A stretch of 61,145 bases of DNA from an uncultured Bacteroidota bacterium (GCA_902826215.1 CADEDY010000023.1:1-61145), one strand, 5' to 3'; positions 13,025 to 22,651 are shown, counted from the first letter of the stretch. Translations and numbers: made by a program. Notes: generated by a model not told the origin, from the letters alone.

Positions 13025-13621
13025 TCAGAAGCCCACCCCGATCCCACCGCTCAATATGGGCTGTGCGCCGTACACGCTGTTCGGGTCCTGCAGAACATCA
13101 AAGAGCACCTGCAAATAGATGCTGCTGCGACCGCCCATGGATTGAACGTAGCCACCGCCAAGCAGGATGTGCGGGATCCAAATGCGCTGGTAGGTATCGG
13201 TCAGGAAACTGTAGCGCTCGGCGTTCAGGTGAAAGAACTCCGCGTGCACGTACAACGGCTGGATGGGACGGTAGCGCGTGAACAGCCGATACCCCCAACC
13301 GTCGTTGGTGATCTTCGGGATGTAGCGGTTGTCGCTGTAGTACCAGTAGCTCACCCCCGTTCCGACAGAAAGCTTGTTCTCCTTGTCAATGAAGTAGCCT
13401 ACCAGTGGCTCGATCTGAATGGAGGTCACCGTTCCGAATCCCAAGCCCAATCCACCGCCGAACCAGATGCGGTCACCGAGCGGGCGGGTATCCTTCTTCG
13501 GCGTCGGAGAAGTCGATTGACCGCATGCCAGCACTGGACCGCTCAACAGAGCGATGAACAAGGCGTGCTTGAATGGAAAGGACGAGAACCATGCATGCAT
13601 GTGGACATTCCTTTGGTGCAT
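13025..13621 (-). CDS. Putative outer-membrane beta-barrel protein
   Basis: A 198-residue protein with a signal-like N-terminus (FKHALFIALLSGPVLACGQ) and a mature part of alternating strands, e.g. DRIWFGGGLGLGFGTVTSIQ, YFIDKENKLSVGTGVSYWYY and the final GAQPILSGGIGVGF with a terminal aromatic, as in small outer-membrane barrels. The start is uncertain: 13621 or 13600 both precede the signal peptide. An extension to 13666 would overlap the MATE gene. Function unknown. Confidence 0.65.
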   Translation of the reverse strand: MHQRNVHMHAWFSSFPFKHALFIALLSGPVLACGQSTSPTPKKDTRPLGDRIWFGGGLGLGFGTVTSIQIEPLVGYFIDKENKLSVGTGVSYWYYSDNRYIPKITNDGWGYRLFTRYRPIQPLYVHAEFFHLNAERYSFLTDTYQRIWIPHILLGGGYVQSMGGRSSIYLQVLFDVLQDPNSVYGAQPILSGGIGVGF

Positions 13622-13649
13622 GCCGACGAAGATAATGTCCTTCGCACGC

Positions 13650-15002
13650 TCACGTGTGTGCGACACGTCCTAGGCGAATGGCGCGCGGACCGTAGTTCTT
13701 CATGAAATGCAGCGCCAATAGAAGTCCACGAGCGAACATCCACACCAGGAATGCCGTCCAGATCGCATGCAGCTGCCAGCCCATGGCATCGGTCCCGAGG
13801 ATGACGGGAATGAAGGCGCCGATGGTCGAGATCATGAGCACATTCCGTAGGATCTTGCCTAGGCCAAGGCCCTTGTACACGCCGTCGAAAGCGAAGGCCA
13901 CAGCGTTGATGGGTTGCGTGATGACAACCAACCAGAACACCCCTTGGAACAAGCCGAGCACGGCCGCATCTTCGGTGAACAATCCTCCAATGGTCGTGTA
14001 GCTGATGCCGAAGATCACCGCTAATCCCAAGCCGATAAGCACGCTCATGCGCACGACCTGCCAGCTCATTCGGTACAGGTCGCTCCAGTTGCGTTCGCCG
14101 TAAAGCCGACCTACAAGCACACTGCCAGCCGCGGCGTAGCCATCGATGAAGAAGGCGGTGAACAGCCACAATTGCATGGCGATGCTGTGCGCGCCGATAT
14201 AGGCTTCACCGTAGCCGGTTGCGAATCGGTTGCCGAGGTAATAGCACGTGTTCAGGGCGATGGTGCGCGCAAACAGGTTGCCGCTCAGGAGCCACAGTCC
14301 GAGCAATTCGGGATGGCGCCAAGAGCGGGGGAAGAAAGGGAAAGGGGTTCGTTTGAGCATGATCGCCACAGCCAAACCGAACATGACCATTTGTGCGATC
14401 AAACTGGCCCATGCACTGCCTGCTATCCCCATGCCTGCGATGGTGCCGAAACCGAAGATGAGCACAGGATTCAGTGCCAGATTCACCACGGCACCAAGAA
14501 TACTGATCCACATGCCCCAGTTCATGTTCTGGATGCCACGGAACGCACCGGTGATCACGAAGGTGGCCAACACGATCGGGTAACCATAGCTGCGGATATG
14601 GTAGTATTCCACGGCTTTGCGCAGGATCTCTCCATCGGCGTTGTACAGCTTGAAGATCGGCTCAGCAAAGACGTTGGTCAGGACGAAGAACCCGATGCCG
14701 AGGAGGACGTTCATCCAGATCGCGATGGGGACGAGCCCGCTGATGGCGTCGACGCGTTGTGCACCATAGTACCGCGCAACCACCGCGAGCACGGCGCTTC
14801 GCGTTTGTGCCAAGACCCAAACAACAAGCAGGAAAAAGCTGCTGGAAATGCCAACGGCTGCGAGGTCCGTTGTGCCAAGCCGACCTACGAATGCGGTATC
14901 CACCAACGAGATCACCGGCTCCGCGATACCACTGATGATGGCCGGGATGGCCAAACGGTCCAGATCGCGACGGGTTACAACTCGAGGAACTTGATGGGCC
15001 AT
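13650..15002 (-). CDS. MATE-family efflux transporter
   Basis: A 450-residue inner-membrane protein with about twelve hydrophobic helices and two repeated halves. The N-terminal half begins LAIPAIISGIAEPVISLVDTAFVGRLGTTDLAAVGIS, the family signature split here by position (residues 20-50). MATE proteins export organic cations and drugs using Na+ or H+ gradients. The ATG at 15002 is used; a GTG directly upstream is the only longer option. The downstream barrel gene starts just beyond its stop. Confidence 0.9.
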   Translation of the reverse strand: MAHQVPRVVTRRDLDRLAIPAIISGIAEPVISLVDTAFVGRLGTTDLAAVGISSSFFLLVVWVLAQTRSAVLAVVARYYGAQRVDAISGLVPIAIWMNVLLGIGFFVLTNVFAEPIFKLYNADGEILRKAVEYYHIRSYGYPIVLATFVITGAFRGIQNMNWGMWISILGAVVNLALNPVLIFGFGTIAGMGIAGSAWASLIAQMVMFGLAVAIMLKRTPFPFFPRSWRHPELLGLWLLSGNLFARTIALNTCYYLGNRFATGYGEAYIGAHSIAMQLWLFTAFFIDGYAAAGSVLVGRLYGERNWSDLYRMSWQVVRMSVLIGLGLAVIFGISYTTIGGLFTEDAAVLGLFQGVFWLVVITQPINAVAFAFDGVYKGLGLGKILRNVLMISTIGAFIPVILGTDAMGWQLHAIWTAFLVWMFARGLLLALHFMKNYGPRAIRLGRVAHT

Positions 15003-15039
15003 CACACGCTGAATAGCGCGTGCAAAGATGCATCCTCAC

Positions 15040-16521
15040 TCAACGTTCAGCAGAGGATACCTTATACAAATACCACGGAGCTTCACCCTCATTCCATGTA
15101 TACCAACGCATCAACGGTTCTGTGAATTCGGGCGCAGCACCAGTGATCCGATCGATCGTCAATCCGTTCCTATCGGCGAAGTGATATCCATCCTCTCGAT
15201 GCGCGATCAGGAGGTCAAGAGGGCCGCTCCAAGGTCGCTCTTCATTCGCGTCGATCAACACTTCATCGACTCCCTCTTGCTTATAGAATGCGGGCAACTC
15301 GATCCGCCACGCTTTCTCCAGTGGGACGATATAGCCCAAGTGCATCGGCCTTTCCATTGAACGAGCCGACAGTGCCTTTGCAAGCGTCACTCGCCCTTCG
15401 CCAGCTGGTGAAGTCATCAGCACAAGAAGCCCGATCACATTCAGAACGACCAGTGCAACTGCCCCGATCCGCAGGAGTGAAAGTATCCACTTCGCGCGGA
15501 GAACTGGAACCAATTCAGCGAGACCAAGAACAAGGATCAACGGCACGAGATCGGCCAAAGGGTAGAGGAAGCGCAATTCCTTGTGTGGGATCAGGCTATG
15601 GATCAATACAAAGGGCACCACGCACCACACAGCCCAGTGACGCGGTCGCTTGATGCACAGGGCCGTGAACGCCAACAGGATCAATGCACCAATGGGAGGT
15701 ATCCCGTATTTGATGATCCACGGTGGGTAGTAGTACCAGGGCAACTCATCGAACCGATGGTCCGGATCACCGGCGAATCCCATGTGGAGATACTTCCAGG
15801 TGCTGGACGTCCATTGTCCATAGAAGGCGGTGTCCATCAACGCACCAAGGACCAGCACAACGAAGATCCCAAGGCACACGATGAACATCGCGCGGATGTT
15901 CTCCTTGCGCACGAACACCAACCAAGCGATCAATGAAATCACGATCAACCCGACCGGTGGACGACACAGGATCGCTGAACCAGCGAACAGACCTGCTCGT
16001 AAGGCCCAGGATCGGCTCTTCTCCGAACTCAAAATGGCGGAAATGCTCAACAATAGAAATATCCCGGACCAGCCTTCGCTACTGAACCTCACATGCAGAA
16101 AGGGCAGGAACCACAGGAAGTAGGAGAGGAGGATAAAGGGTTTGCGGGCGTTCTCTGCTACCGTTGGCAGTATGACCCGGATGAAACCGGCAATGGCCAC
16201 CAACGCCAATGCAGCAGTCAAGAAGCGAAGGAAGAAGGTGCGGGAGAACGGGTCATGGATCCCCAAGACATCTGCAGTCTTGAATACAGCAACAGCGATC
16301 CAGGGTTGCAACGAGGAGCGGATCCCGGTGGCATACTCCCACGGCAGATGATGGATCGGCAACTCACCCAACTTGGCTTGCGCGAAAGCGACGATCTGGA
16401 AGTGCTCGTCCGCACTGTGATACCCCGTGCTGAACCATGAAGTGATCGCATACACCGCAGCTGCTACGACCAGCGCATAACGCTGAAAGTTCTTCAAAGG
16501 ATCGTTCGTGCCGGCTTCCAT
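15040..16521 (-). CDS. GT22-like mannosyltransferase (Alg9/PIG-B-like)
   Basis: A 493-residue polytopic membrane protein. The N-terminal GYHSADEHFQIV (about residues 33-44) matches the H-x-D-E-x-F-Q motif of the first lumenal loop, and SLIPHKELRFLYPL (about 312-325) matches the H-K-E-x-R-F-x-Y-P signature of GT22 enzymes that use dolichol- or polyprenol-phosphate mannose. It probably transfers a sugar from a lipid carrier to an envelope glycan. It reads in the same direction as the MATE gene, with 37 bases between them. The acceptor is unknown. Confidence 0.75.
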   Translation of the reverse strand: MEAGTNDPLKNFQRYALVVAAAVYAITSWFSTGYHSADEHFQIVAFAQAKLGELPIHHLPWEYATGIRSSLQPWIAVAVFKTADVLGIHDPFSRTFFLRFLTAALALVAIAGFIRVILPTVAENARKPFILLSYFLWFLPFLHVRFSSEGWSGIFLLLSISAILSSEKSRSWALRAGLFAGSAILCRPPVGLIVISLIAWLVFVRKENIRAMFIVCLGIFVVLVLGALMDTAFYGQWTSSTWKYLHMGFAGDPDHRFDELPWYYYPPWIIKYGIPPIGALILLAFTALCIKRPRHWAVWCVVPFVLIHSLIPHKELRFLYPLADLVPLILVLGLAELVPVLRAKWILSLLRIGAVALVVLNVIGLLVLMTSPAGEGRVTLAKALSARSMERPMHLGYIVPLEKAWRIELPAFYKQEGVDEVLIDANEERPWSGPLDLLIAHREDGYHFADRNGLTIDRITGAAPEFTEPLMRWYTWNEGEAPWYLYKVSSAER

Positions 16522-16595
16522 GGATGCGACCCACGAAGGTGCATCAAAAGCAAGAAGTGAAGTTGTAGGTAGCCAGCGTTCTGGAGGAACGAAGG

Positions 16596-17750
16596 CTATT
16601 CCACGACAACTGCCGTTGGCACGGTCCCGCCAATTGCTTGCAGGATAACGTCCCGGTCGTTGTTCGCACCCGCGTACTTCACCACACCATCCATGTTCAG
16701 GTCTTCGTTGTAGTACCCGCTAACGATGGCAGTGGGGACAATGCCACCGATGCGTTGGAGAATGGCGTCGCGGTCGTTGTCGAGGCCAGCGTAGGAAATC
16801 CTCTGTGGGCCTTCGTCGAGGAGGGCGTTGCCTGGTCGAAGCGCCAGATTACTTGAACCAGGGACTGGCATGCGGGTATCGATGCCGAAAACAGGAACGC
16901 TCTGATAATTCGTGTATAGGTAGAACGAATACGGGAGCAACAGGACCTTTTCGGTAACAATAGGTAGGTGATTTCGATGGCGCACCGCAACATGGTAGAA
17001 GCCGGGCGGTACATCGAACACAAGACCGTGGTCGTCCGCATCGGTCACAACTGCATTTTTGTGGATCAGTCCGTTGATCGCATGGACCACCTCGTTCGGG
17101 TTCTCAACTGATCGTAGTTCTACCCGAACCCAATCGACTACTGGTTGGGTATTTGTGGAGTCCAACATCGACCCAGTGATCGATTCGCCTCCAGAAGTTG
17201 GATCTGTCCATCCCATGAAGGTGAACGGCTCTGTAAGCGGGAAGTCTTCGGTCAACCGCAACTGGGTCCGCATGGTTGAATTTGGACCATTTATGGCTGC
17301 ACCTCCAAGCAGTGCCCGTAATTCCAACTTGCAATGTGGGGTGATCTCCGATGCATCGGTCACGACAATGGTCCAATGTCTATCACATATGTACCACTCA
17401 GTGCCTGCGCACAGGTCGTAGATCCCCGGGCCTGTGATCGGGTTTATGGTCCCTAAAAGCCAATCATGGTTCATAGGACCTGAGGCAACCAAAACATCAT
17501 TCTTAGAGAATTGATAGTGATAGGAGCAATCATAATCTTGAAAAGCGCTGATCCAGATCTCGCCTTCCGTCAACCACGGTAAGGAAATCGTGTCAGGAAC
17601 ACTTGGCCACAATGGATACCATGTGGAACTTCCGCTCGGATCCGCGTAGAATAGGCCAATCTCTGGACCGGAACTGCATTTCGCAACTGCGCGAATCGAA
17701 ATGAGGCACATCAGCGCAACAAGTGCTATTGACCAAACGGTTCGGTTCAT
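16596..17750 (-). CDS. Secreted protein with tandem dockerin-like C-terminal repeats
   Basis: A 384-residue exported protein: signal peptide MNRTVWSIALVALMCLISIR, an N-terminal beta region, a middle beta-sandwich segment (about residues 180-300), and two C-terminal repeats of the pattern YAG-x-(D/N)NDRD-x-ILQ-x-IGG-x-VPTA. Between the repeats is YYNEDLNMDGVVK, a calcium-loop-like D-x-N-x-D-G segment as in dockerins. Such tails are frequent in Bacteroidota surface proteins. The start at 17750 begins the signal peptide. The activity is unknown. Confidence 0.7.
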   Translation of the reverse strand: MNRTVWSIALVALMCLISIRAVAKCSSGPEIGLFYADPSGSSTWYPLWPSVPDTISLPWLTEGEIWISAFQDYDCSYHYQFSKNDVLVASGPMNHDWLLGTINPITGPGIYDLCAGTEWYICDRHWTIVVTDASEITPHCKLELRALLGGAAINGPNSTMRTQLRLTEDFPLTEPFTFMGWTDPTSGGESITGSMLDSTNTQPVVDWVRVELRSVENPNEVVHAINGLIHKNAVVTDADDHGLVFDVPPGFYHVAVRHRNHLPIVTEKVLLLPYSFYLYTNYQSVPVFGIDTRMPVPGSSNLALRPGNALLDEGPQRISYAGLDNDRDAILQRIGGIVPTAIVSGYYNEDLNMDGVVKYAGANNDRDVILQAIGGTVPTAVVVE

Positions 17751-17910
17751 CTTGGTTCCGGTCCTTATGAATACAAGATAGACGCAAGCCCCGCTGACCG
17801 GTTGCGGCACAATGCCAAACTACCGAACAGCAAGTTGTTCAGCGCAAAAAAAGCAGCAGAACGTCCGCCGCTGGAAAAGGTGGGAACCGAAAGGATCAGA
17901 AAATGAAGAC

Positions 17911-19137
17911 CTACGCCATCCCCCGCTCAATTCCCTCACGCAATGCCGCCATGAAGCCTTCCGTGGTGAGGTAATTGTCCTTCGTCACCTTGTCGCCATG
18001 GATGCAGACCGCGAGGTCCTTGGTCATCTTGCCGCTTTCCACGGTCTGGATGCAGACGGCTTCCAATTTGTTCGCGAAGTCGATCAAGGCTTGGTTGCCG
18101 TCCAATTTGCCACGGAAGGCCAAGCCACGGGTCCACGCAAAGATGCTCGCGATGGGGTTGGTGCTGGTGGGTTTGCCATCTTGGTGCTGGCGATAGTGGC
18201 GGGTAACGGTGCCGTGCGCTGCTTCGGCCTCCATGGTCTTGCCATCGGGGGTGATCAGCACGCTCGTCATCAGGCCCAACGATCCGAAGCCTTGCGCTAC
18301 GGTATCGCTCTGCACATCGCCGTCGTAGTTCTTGCAGGCCCACACGTAGCCGCCGCTCCACTTCATGGCGCTCGCCACCATGTCATCGATCAAGCGGTGT
18401 TCGTAGACTATGCCGGCCTTGTCGAAATCGGTCTTGTAGTGCTTCTGATAGGTGTCTTCGAAGATGTCCTTGAAACGACCGTCGTATTTCTTCAGGATCG
18501 TGTTCTTGGTGCTGAGGTAGAGCGGCCATTTCTTCTGCAGGGCCAGGTTGAAGCAGCTGTGCGCGAAGCCTTCGATGCTCTCATCGGTGTTGTACATGCT
18601 CATGGCCACACCGCCGCCTTCGAAGTCGTAGACATTCCAGGTCTGCGGTGCGCTACCATCCTCTGGCGTGAAGGTCATGGTGAGCTTGCCCTTGCCCTTG
18701 ATCACCGCATCCGTAGCGCGGTATTGATCACCGAAAGCGTGACGGCCGATGACGATGGGCTTGGTCCAGCCCGGCACCAAACGCGGGATATTGCTGATCA
18801 CGATGGGTTCGCGGAACACCGTTCCACCCAGGATGTTGCGGATGGTGCCGTTCGGGCTCTTCCACATCTGCTTCAGACCGAATTCCTCGACTCGCGCTTC
18901 ATCGGGTGTGATGGTCGCGCACTTGATCCCCACGCTGTGTTTCTTGATCGCGTTGGCGGCTTCCACGGTGATCTTGTCGTCGGTCTTGTCGCGGCTTTCC
19001 ATACCGAGGTCGTAGTACTCGATGGGAACATCCACATACGGAAGGATCAATTGGTCCTTGATCCATTTCCAGATGATGCGGGTCATCTCATCGCCATCCA
19101 GTTCCACGACGGGCTTCGCCACTTTGATCTTCGACAT
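17911..19137 (-). CDS. icd: NADP-dependent isocitrate dehydrogenase
   Basis: A 408-residue enzyme of the dimeric eukaryote-like class. It starts [20 protein letters not shown], and has [19 protein letters not shown] for substrate binding and [14 protein letters not shown] near the C-terminus, characteristic of the NADP site. It decarboxylates isocitrate to 2-oxoglutarate in the TCA cycle; aconitase, the preceding step, is encoded at 24419-26692. A possible -7 box TAAATTCG lies at 19206-19213 on the minus strand. Confidence 0.96.
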   Translation of the reverse strand: MSKIKVAKPVVELDGDEMTRIIWKWIKDQLILPYVDVPIEYYDLGMESRDKTDDKITVEAANAIKKHSVGIKCATITPDEARVEEFGLKQMWKSPNGTIRNILGGTVFREPIVISNIPRLVPGWTKPIVIGRHAFGDQYRATDAVIKGKGKLTMTFTPEDGSAPQTWNVYDFEGGGVAMSMYNTDESIEGFAHSCFNLALQKKWPLYLSTKNTILKKYDGRFKDIFEDTYQKHYKTDFDKAGIVYEHRLIDDMVASAMKWSGGYVWACKNYDGDVQSDTVAQGFGSLGLMTSVLITPDGKTMEAEAAHGTVTRHYRQHQDGKPTSTNPIASIFAWTRGLAFRGKLDGNQALIDFANKLEAVCIQTVESGKMTKDLAVCIHGDKVTKDNYLTTEGFMAALREGIERGMA

Positions 19138-19210
19138 TTCTTGCAGGTAGGTGTCTGTTGTTCGTTGTCAGGTTGCGGCGACCAAGTATTGCCGCAGGGA
19201 GGACGCGAAT

Positions 19211-19960
19211 TTACCGCTCTTCTGGAAGCGGTGGTTCGTATTGTTCAGGCGTGTGCGCACCATTCTTACCCCGTTGCGTGCTCCGTACGAACTTCCCCTT
19301 TTCATAGTACTCCTTCCTCCAGATATTCCCATCCGGCAAGAAGAAGATGAACTCGCCATCCGGGTGTCCATCCACATAATTACCGGTGAAGGCCACTTGT
19401 CCACCTTTCAACTTCGCCACCACCTTTCCTTGTGGTCTTCCATTGACACAGGTCACTGTGTACTGTCCTCTGTCGAAGGGGTACAATGAAACGTATTCAC
19501 CATTCACCAATGCTCCCGTTGGGTCGCGAAGGGTCCGTTCACCGTGCAGCCTTCCATCACGGTAGCTCTTCGTCCATTCCACCCGGCCATTCGGGTGATA
19601 CGTGATGCTTTGGCCGTGCACGTTGCCGTTTCGGTTGGTCTGCGAGATCATGACCGTGCCATCCGGGTAGAAGTAGACTTCTCGCCCATTCCTCTGCCCC
19701 TTCTTGTATTGCTGGGTCCACGTCTTCCGACCAAGACTGTCGTAGTGCACCACAGGTCCTTCCAGCAGACCGTGCTTGTAACTGATGTGTCGCAAAAGCC
19801 TACCGGTCGTGTCATGCACGGCCATCGGGTTCAATGCCCGGCCTCGTTCATCCACTTTGTACACCCCGTACATACCGTTCTTCACCTCGGTGGTATCCGT
19901 TCGCTGGGCGCACAACTGCGACGAAGCGATGGTGAGGAAGAGGAACAGGGCCACTTTCAT
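19211..19960 (-). CDS. Secreted MORN-repeat protein
   Basis: A 249-residue protein with a signal peptide (residues 1-18, MKVALFLFLTIASSQLCA) and at least five MORN-type repeats of the form G-x-x-x-G-x-x-x-x-Y-x-x-x-G, such as GLLEGPVVHYDSLGR, GQRNGREVYFYPDGT and GNVHGQSITYHPNGR. These proteins are often annotated as YwqK-family antitoxins, but no toxin is evident here and an envelope role is more likely. It is on the same strand as dnaX and icd. Function unknown. Confidence 0.8.
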   Translation of the reverse strand: MKVALFLFLTIASSQLCAQRTDTTEVKNGMYGVYKVDERGRALNPMAVHDTTGRLLRHISYKHGLLEGPVVHYDSLGRKTWTQQYKKGQRNGREVYFYPDGTVMISQTNRNGNVHGQSITYHPNGRVEWTKSYRDGRLHGERTLRDPTGALVNGEYVSLYPFDRGQYTVTCVNGRPQGKVVAKLKGGQVAFTGNYVDGHPDGEFIFFLPDGNIWRKEYYEKGKFVRSTQRGKNGAHTPEQYEPPLPEER

Positions 19961-20024
19961 TTTCGGACCGCCCTATGTCCTCTTCACCGGACAACTAAAA
20001 ATTGACAACCGGCAACCATTTCGT

Positions 20025-21794
20025 TCATCCAAGGTCCAGATCCAGTTCCCCCCGCAACTGAAGCAGCGCCGGGTTCTTCTCGGCCATCAATTTGAATTTA
20101 TCCAAGGCCGTATAGCGTGGTTTCACCACGGCCTCCAATTTCGTCACCACGAGGTCCAAGCCGGGATCCCCGAGTTGCCGTCTGAGGTGTCCGAGGAGCT
20201 CAGGCTTCTCCTCGCGCAGGTAGTTCTCCTGAACCGTATTCACGATGGTGAAGCTGATCTGTCCGGGACCGCTAACGGTGGGCTCCTTGGCCATCAACGT
20301 GGCGTGAAGGCTGTCACGTCCGTTCTTCTTCTGTAATAGGGCATAGTCCCGCCACACTTTCAGCAAAAGTGCCGCATTCACATCCTTGGAGGAAGCAGGT
20401 CCGTGGCCTTCTTCATCGGAGAGCGCCGCTGGTGTTGCTTCTCCTACAGTTGAAACGGACGCGGTTTCCTTGATGCTCACTTGTCCAGCGAAACGACGCT
20501 TCGGTACATAGTCATTCACCGTGGACACTGGACCCGTTGTTGCCAATGGAGCAGTCCCGCTAACAGGGCGGTTCGGCGTGCTAGCAGCAGGGGCATGAAC
20601 CGGCTGAATGGGTTCTCGTGGCGCAGGTTGCTGCGCCAAGGTCACGTCAGGACTTTTTTTTTCCGGGGAAGTGGCACCACCTCCCACAGCCTGCTGACCG
20701 ACCTGGTTGATGCGGCACAGTTGGATCAGCATCAATTCCACCAGCAGTCGAGGCTCCTTGCTCGCCTTGTATTGACTGTCGCATTGCGCAAGGCGCTCGA
20801 GCCCTTTCACCAAGAGCTCACGATCGACCTTCTGTGCTTGTTCACCGTACCGCGCAGTGAGGTCTTCGCCCACTTCCAGCAGCGGTAAGGTGCTCGGGTC
20901 CTGGCTTACCAACAGATCGCGGAAATGGCGACCGAGTCCGGAAACGAACAGGTGCCCGTCGAAGCCCTGTTGAAGGATCGCGTTGTATTCCACCAGAACC
21001 GCAGGGATATCGCCCCGCATGATGCTGTCCGTCAAACTGAAGTAATGCTCGTGGTCGAGCACGTTCAAATTCTTCACTACGTCAGCGTAAGTGAGCTTGT
21101 TGCCACTGAAGCTCACGAGCTGGTCGAAGATGCTGAGGGCGTCGCGCAAGCCACCATCCGCCTTCTGGGCGATCACATGCAAGGCTTGTGGCTCGGCTTC
21201 GATGCCTTCCTTCTCGGCAATGGAAGCCAAATGGCGGCTGATGTCCGAGATCATGATCCGCCGGAAGTCGAATACCTGACAACGGCTCAGGATCGTGGGC
21301 AGGATCTTGTGCTTTTCGGTGGTCGCGAGGATGAAGATCGCGTAGGAGGGGGGCTCTTCCAGCGTTTTCAGGAACGCGTTGAACGCCGCCGAACTGAGCA
21401 TATGTACCTCGTCGATGATGTACACCTTCTTGGTGCCCACCTGCGGTGCGATCGTGACCTGAAGGATAAGGTTGCGGATATCCTCCACACTGTTGTTGCT
21501 GGCTGCATCCAATTCGAAGATGTTGAGGCTGTGGCCCTCTTCGAATGTCTTGCAAGGCGCACATTGCCCGCAGGCAACCAGGTCGTCCCCGAGATTCTCG
21601 CAGTTGATCGTACGCGCAAGGATCCTGGCACAAGTGGTCTTCCCGACGCCCCGCGGACCGGTGAACAGGAACGCTGAAGCCAGATGCTTGCTCCGGATCG
21701 CGTTCTTCAGGGTTTCGGTCACCGCTTCCTGGCCGACCACCGTATCGAAGGTGGCGGGGCGGTACTTTCGGGCGCTTACAACGAATGGCTCCAT
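20025..21794 (-). CDS. dnaX: DNA polymerase III subunit tau (gamma by frameshift)
   Basis: A 589-residue clamp-loader ATPase. Walker A is GPRGVGKT (residues 46-53); four zinc cysteines are C65, C75, C78 and C81; Walker B is IIDEVHML; sensor 1 is LATTEKHKILPTILSRC. The C-terminal part (about 460-589) is the tau region that binds polymerase and helicase. At codons 378-381 the sequence GAA AAA AAA AGT holds nine A residues, and a shift by one base in either direction gives an early stop, which would yield a gamma-like form of about 382 residues. Tau and gamma load the sliding clamp together with HolA, encoded at 44574-45593. Confidence 0.95.
   Translation of the reverse strand: MEPFVVSARKYRPATFDTVVGQEAVTETLKNAIRSKHLASAFLFTGPRGVGKTTCARILARTINCENLGDDLVACGQCAPCKTFEEGHSLNIFELDAASNNSVEDIRNLILQVTIAPQVGTKKVYIIDEVHMLSSAAFNAFLKTLEEPPSYAIFILATTEKHKILPTILSRCQVFDFRRIMISDISRHLASIAEKEGIEAEPQALHVIAQKADGGLRDALSIFDQLVSFSGNKLTYADVVKNLNVLDHEHYFSLTDSIMRGDIPAVLVEYNAILQQGFDGHLFVSGLGRHFRDLLVSQDPSTLPLLEVGEDLTARYGEQAQKVDRELLVKGLERLAQCDSQYKASKEPRLLVELMLIQLCRINQVGQQAVGGGATSPEKKSPDVTLAQQPAPREPIQPVHAPAASTPNRPVSGTAPLATTGPVSTVNDYVPKRRFAGQVSIKETASVSTVGEATPAALSDEEGHGPASSKDVNAALLLKVWRDYALLQKKNGRDSLHATLMAKEPTVSGPGQISFTIVNTVQENYLREEKPELLGHLRRQLGDPGLDLVVTKLEAVVKPRYTALDKFKLMAEKNPALLQLRGELDLDLG
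20619..20663 (-). promoter_or_regulatory. Putative dnaX slippage/frameshift signal
   Basis: The A9 run (20654-20662) inside codons 378-381 allows slippage. In the -1 frame the next codons are AAG TCC TGA; in the +1 frame GTC CTG ACG TGA. Fifteen bases downstream an 8-bp stem TGGCGCAG / CTGCGCCA with loop CAAC (20619-20638) could stall ribosomes. A Shine-Dalgarno-like GGGAGG lies about 16 bases upstream of the run. dnaX recoding is known in E. coli (ribosomal) and Thermus (A9 transcriptional slippage). Confidence 0.65.
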
Positions 21795-21980
21795 TTCGCA
21801 GCGGCGAAGATAACCGCGCCAACGGAGGTGCAGGGCGATCGGGCACGATGGTTCAAAAGTCTTGACCGCCAGTGGAGTTGGGCAGTTCCTAAGCGGGGAG
21901 CAGTTCAGGTGAGAAGGCCGCCAAGTCGCTGGACCTCAACGCCCGACCCTCCCGCGATGCGATTTATCAACAGGATCCGT

Positions 21981-21988
21981 TACCTTCG
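21981..21988 (+). promoter_or_regulatory. -7 promoter box for rpsF-rpsR-rplI
   Basis: TACCTTCG, one base from TAnnTTTG, lies 24 bases upstream of the rpsF ATG. The -33 element is not obvious. The leader this implies is too short for an S6:S18-binding RNA. Confidence 0.45.
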
Positions 21989-22012
21989 CGCCCCAAATCA
22001 ACCGAAAGGCCA

Positions 22013-22378
22013 ATGACCAACCGGTACGAAACCGTCTTCATTCTTACTCCCGTTTTGTCTGAGGACCAGACAAAGGAGACGGTTAAAAAGTTCAAAGACC
22101 TGTTGAAGGCAGGCAGTGGTAAGGTCCACCACGAAGAGAGCTGGGGAATGCGCAAGCTTGCGTATCCCATCCAGAAGAAGTCCACGGGCTTCTACCACCT
22201 GATCGAGTTCGAAAGCGAGCCTGCGCTCGTGGCCAAGCTCGAGACCGAATACCGCCGCGATGAGCGGGTGATCCGGTTCCTCACGATCGTGATGGACAAG
22301 CACCACCTCGCATTCGCGGAGAAGCGTCGCACCAAGCGGAGCGCGAAGAAGGAATCCGTAGAACCAACGAACGCGTAA
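22013..22378 (+). CDS. rpsF: 30S ribosomal protein S6
   Basis: A 121-residue protein with the S6 pattern: [17 protein letters not shown] at the start, [21 protein letters not shown] in the middle, and [17 protein letters not shown] near the end, followed by a lysine/arginine-rich tail. It binds S18 and 16S rRNA in the 30S platform. It opens the conserved rpsF-rpsR-rplI operon, with rpsR three bases after its stop. Confidence 0.97.
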   Translation: MTNRYETVFILTPVLSEDQTKETVKKFKDLLKAGSGKVHHEESWGMRKLAYPIQKKSTGFYHLIEFESEPALVAKLETEYRRDERVIRFLTIVMDKHHLAFAEKRRTKRSAKKESVEPTNA

Positions 22379-22381
22379 GCC

Positions 22382-22651
22382 ATGGCAGCAGACAACAGCG
22401 AGATCCGGTATCTCACGCCGATCGCCATCGAGACGAAGAAGGACAAGTACTGTCGCTTCAAGAAGATGGGGATCACCTACATCGATTACAAGGATGAGGA
22501 CTTCCTGATGCGTTTCGTGAACGAGCAAGGCAAGATCCTGCCACGCCGCCTCACAGGCACCAGCCTCAAGTACCAGCGCAAGGTGGGTCAGGCCATCAAG
22601 CGTAGCCGCCACCTGGCTTTGATGCCATATGTGGCCGATATGCTCAAGTAA
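22382..22651 (+). CDS. rpsR: 30S ribosomal protein S18
   Basis: An 89-residue basic protein. The region [20 protein letters not shown] is followed by [20 protein letters not shown] and [12 protein letters not shown], the typical S18 core. It forms a heterodimer with S6. It lies three bases after rpsF and 19 bases before rplI on the same strand. Confidence 0.97.
   Translation: MAADNSEIRYLTPIAIETKKDKYCRFKKMGITYIDYKDEDFLMRFVNEQGKILPRRLTGTSLKYQRKVGQAIKRSRHLALMPYVADMLK

Noticed and set aside
19211..19960. Antitoxin of a toxin-antitoxin pair (YwqK annotation).
   Set aside because: It has a signal peptide and MORN repeats, and no toxin gene adjoins it.
21880..22012. S6:S18-binding leader RNA before rpsF.
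   Set aside because: The promoter box leaves only about 20 bases of leader and no matching hairpin with a CCG loop is seen.
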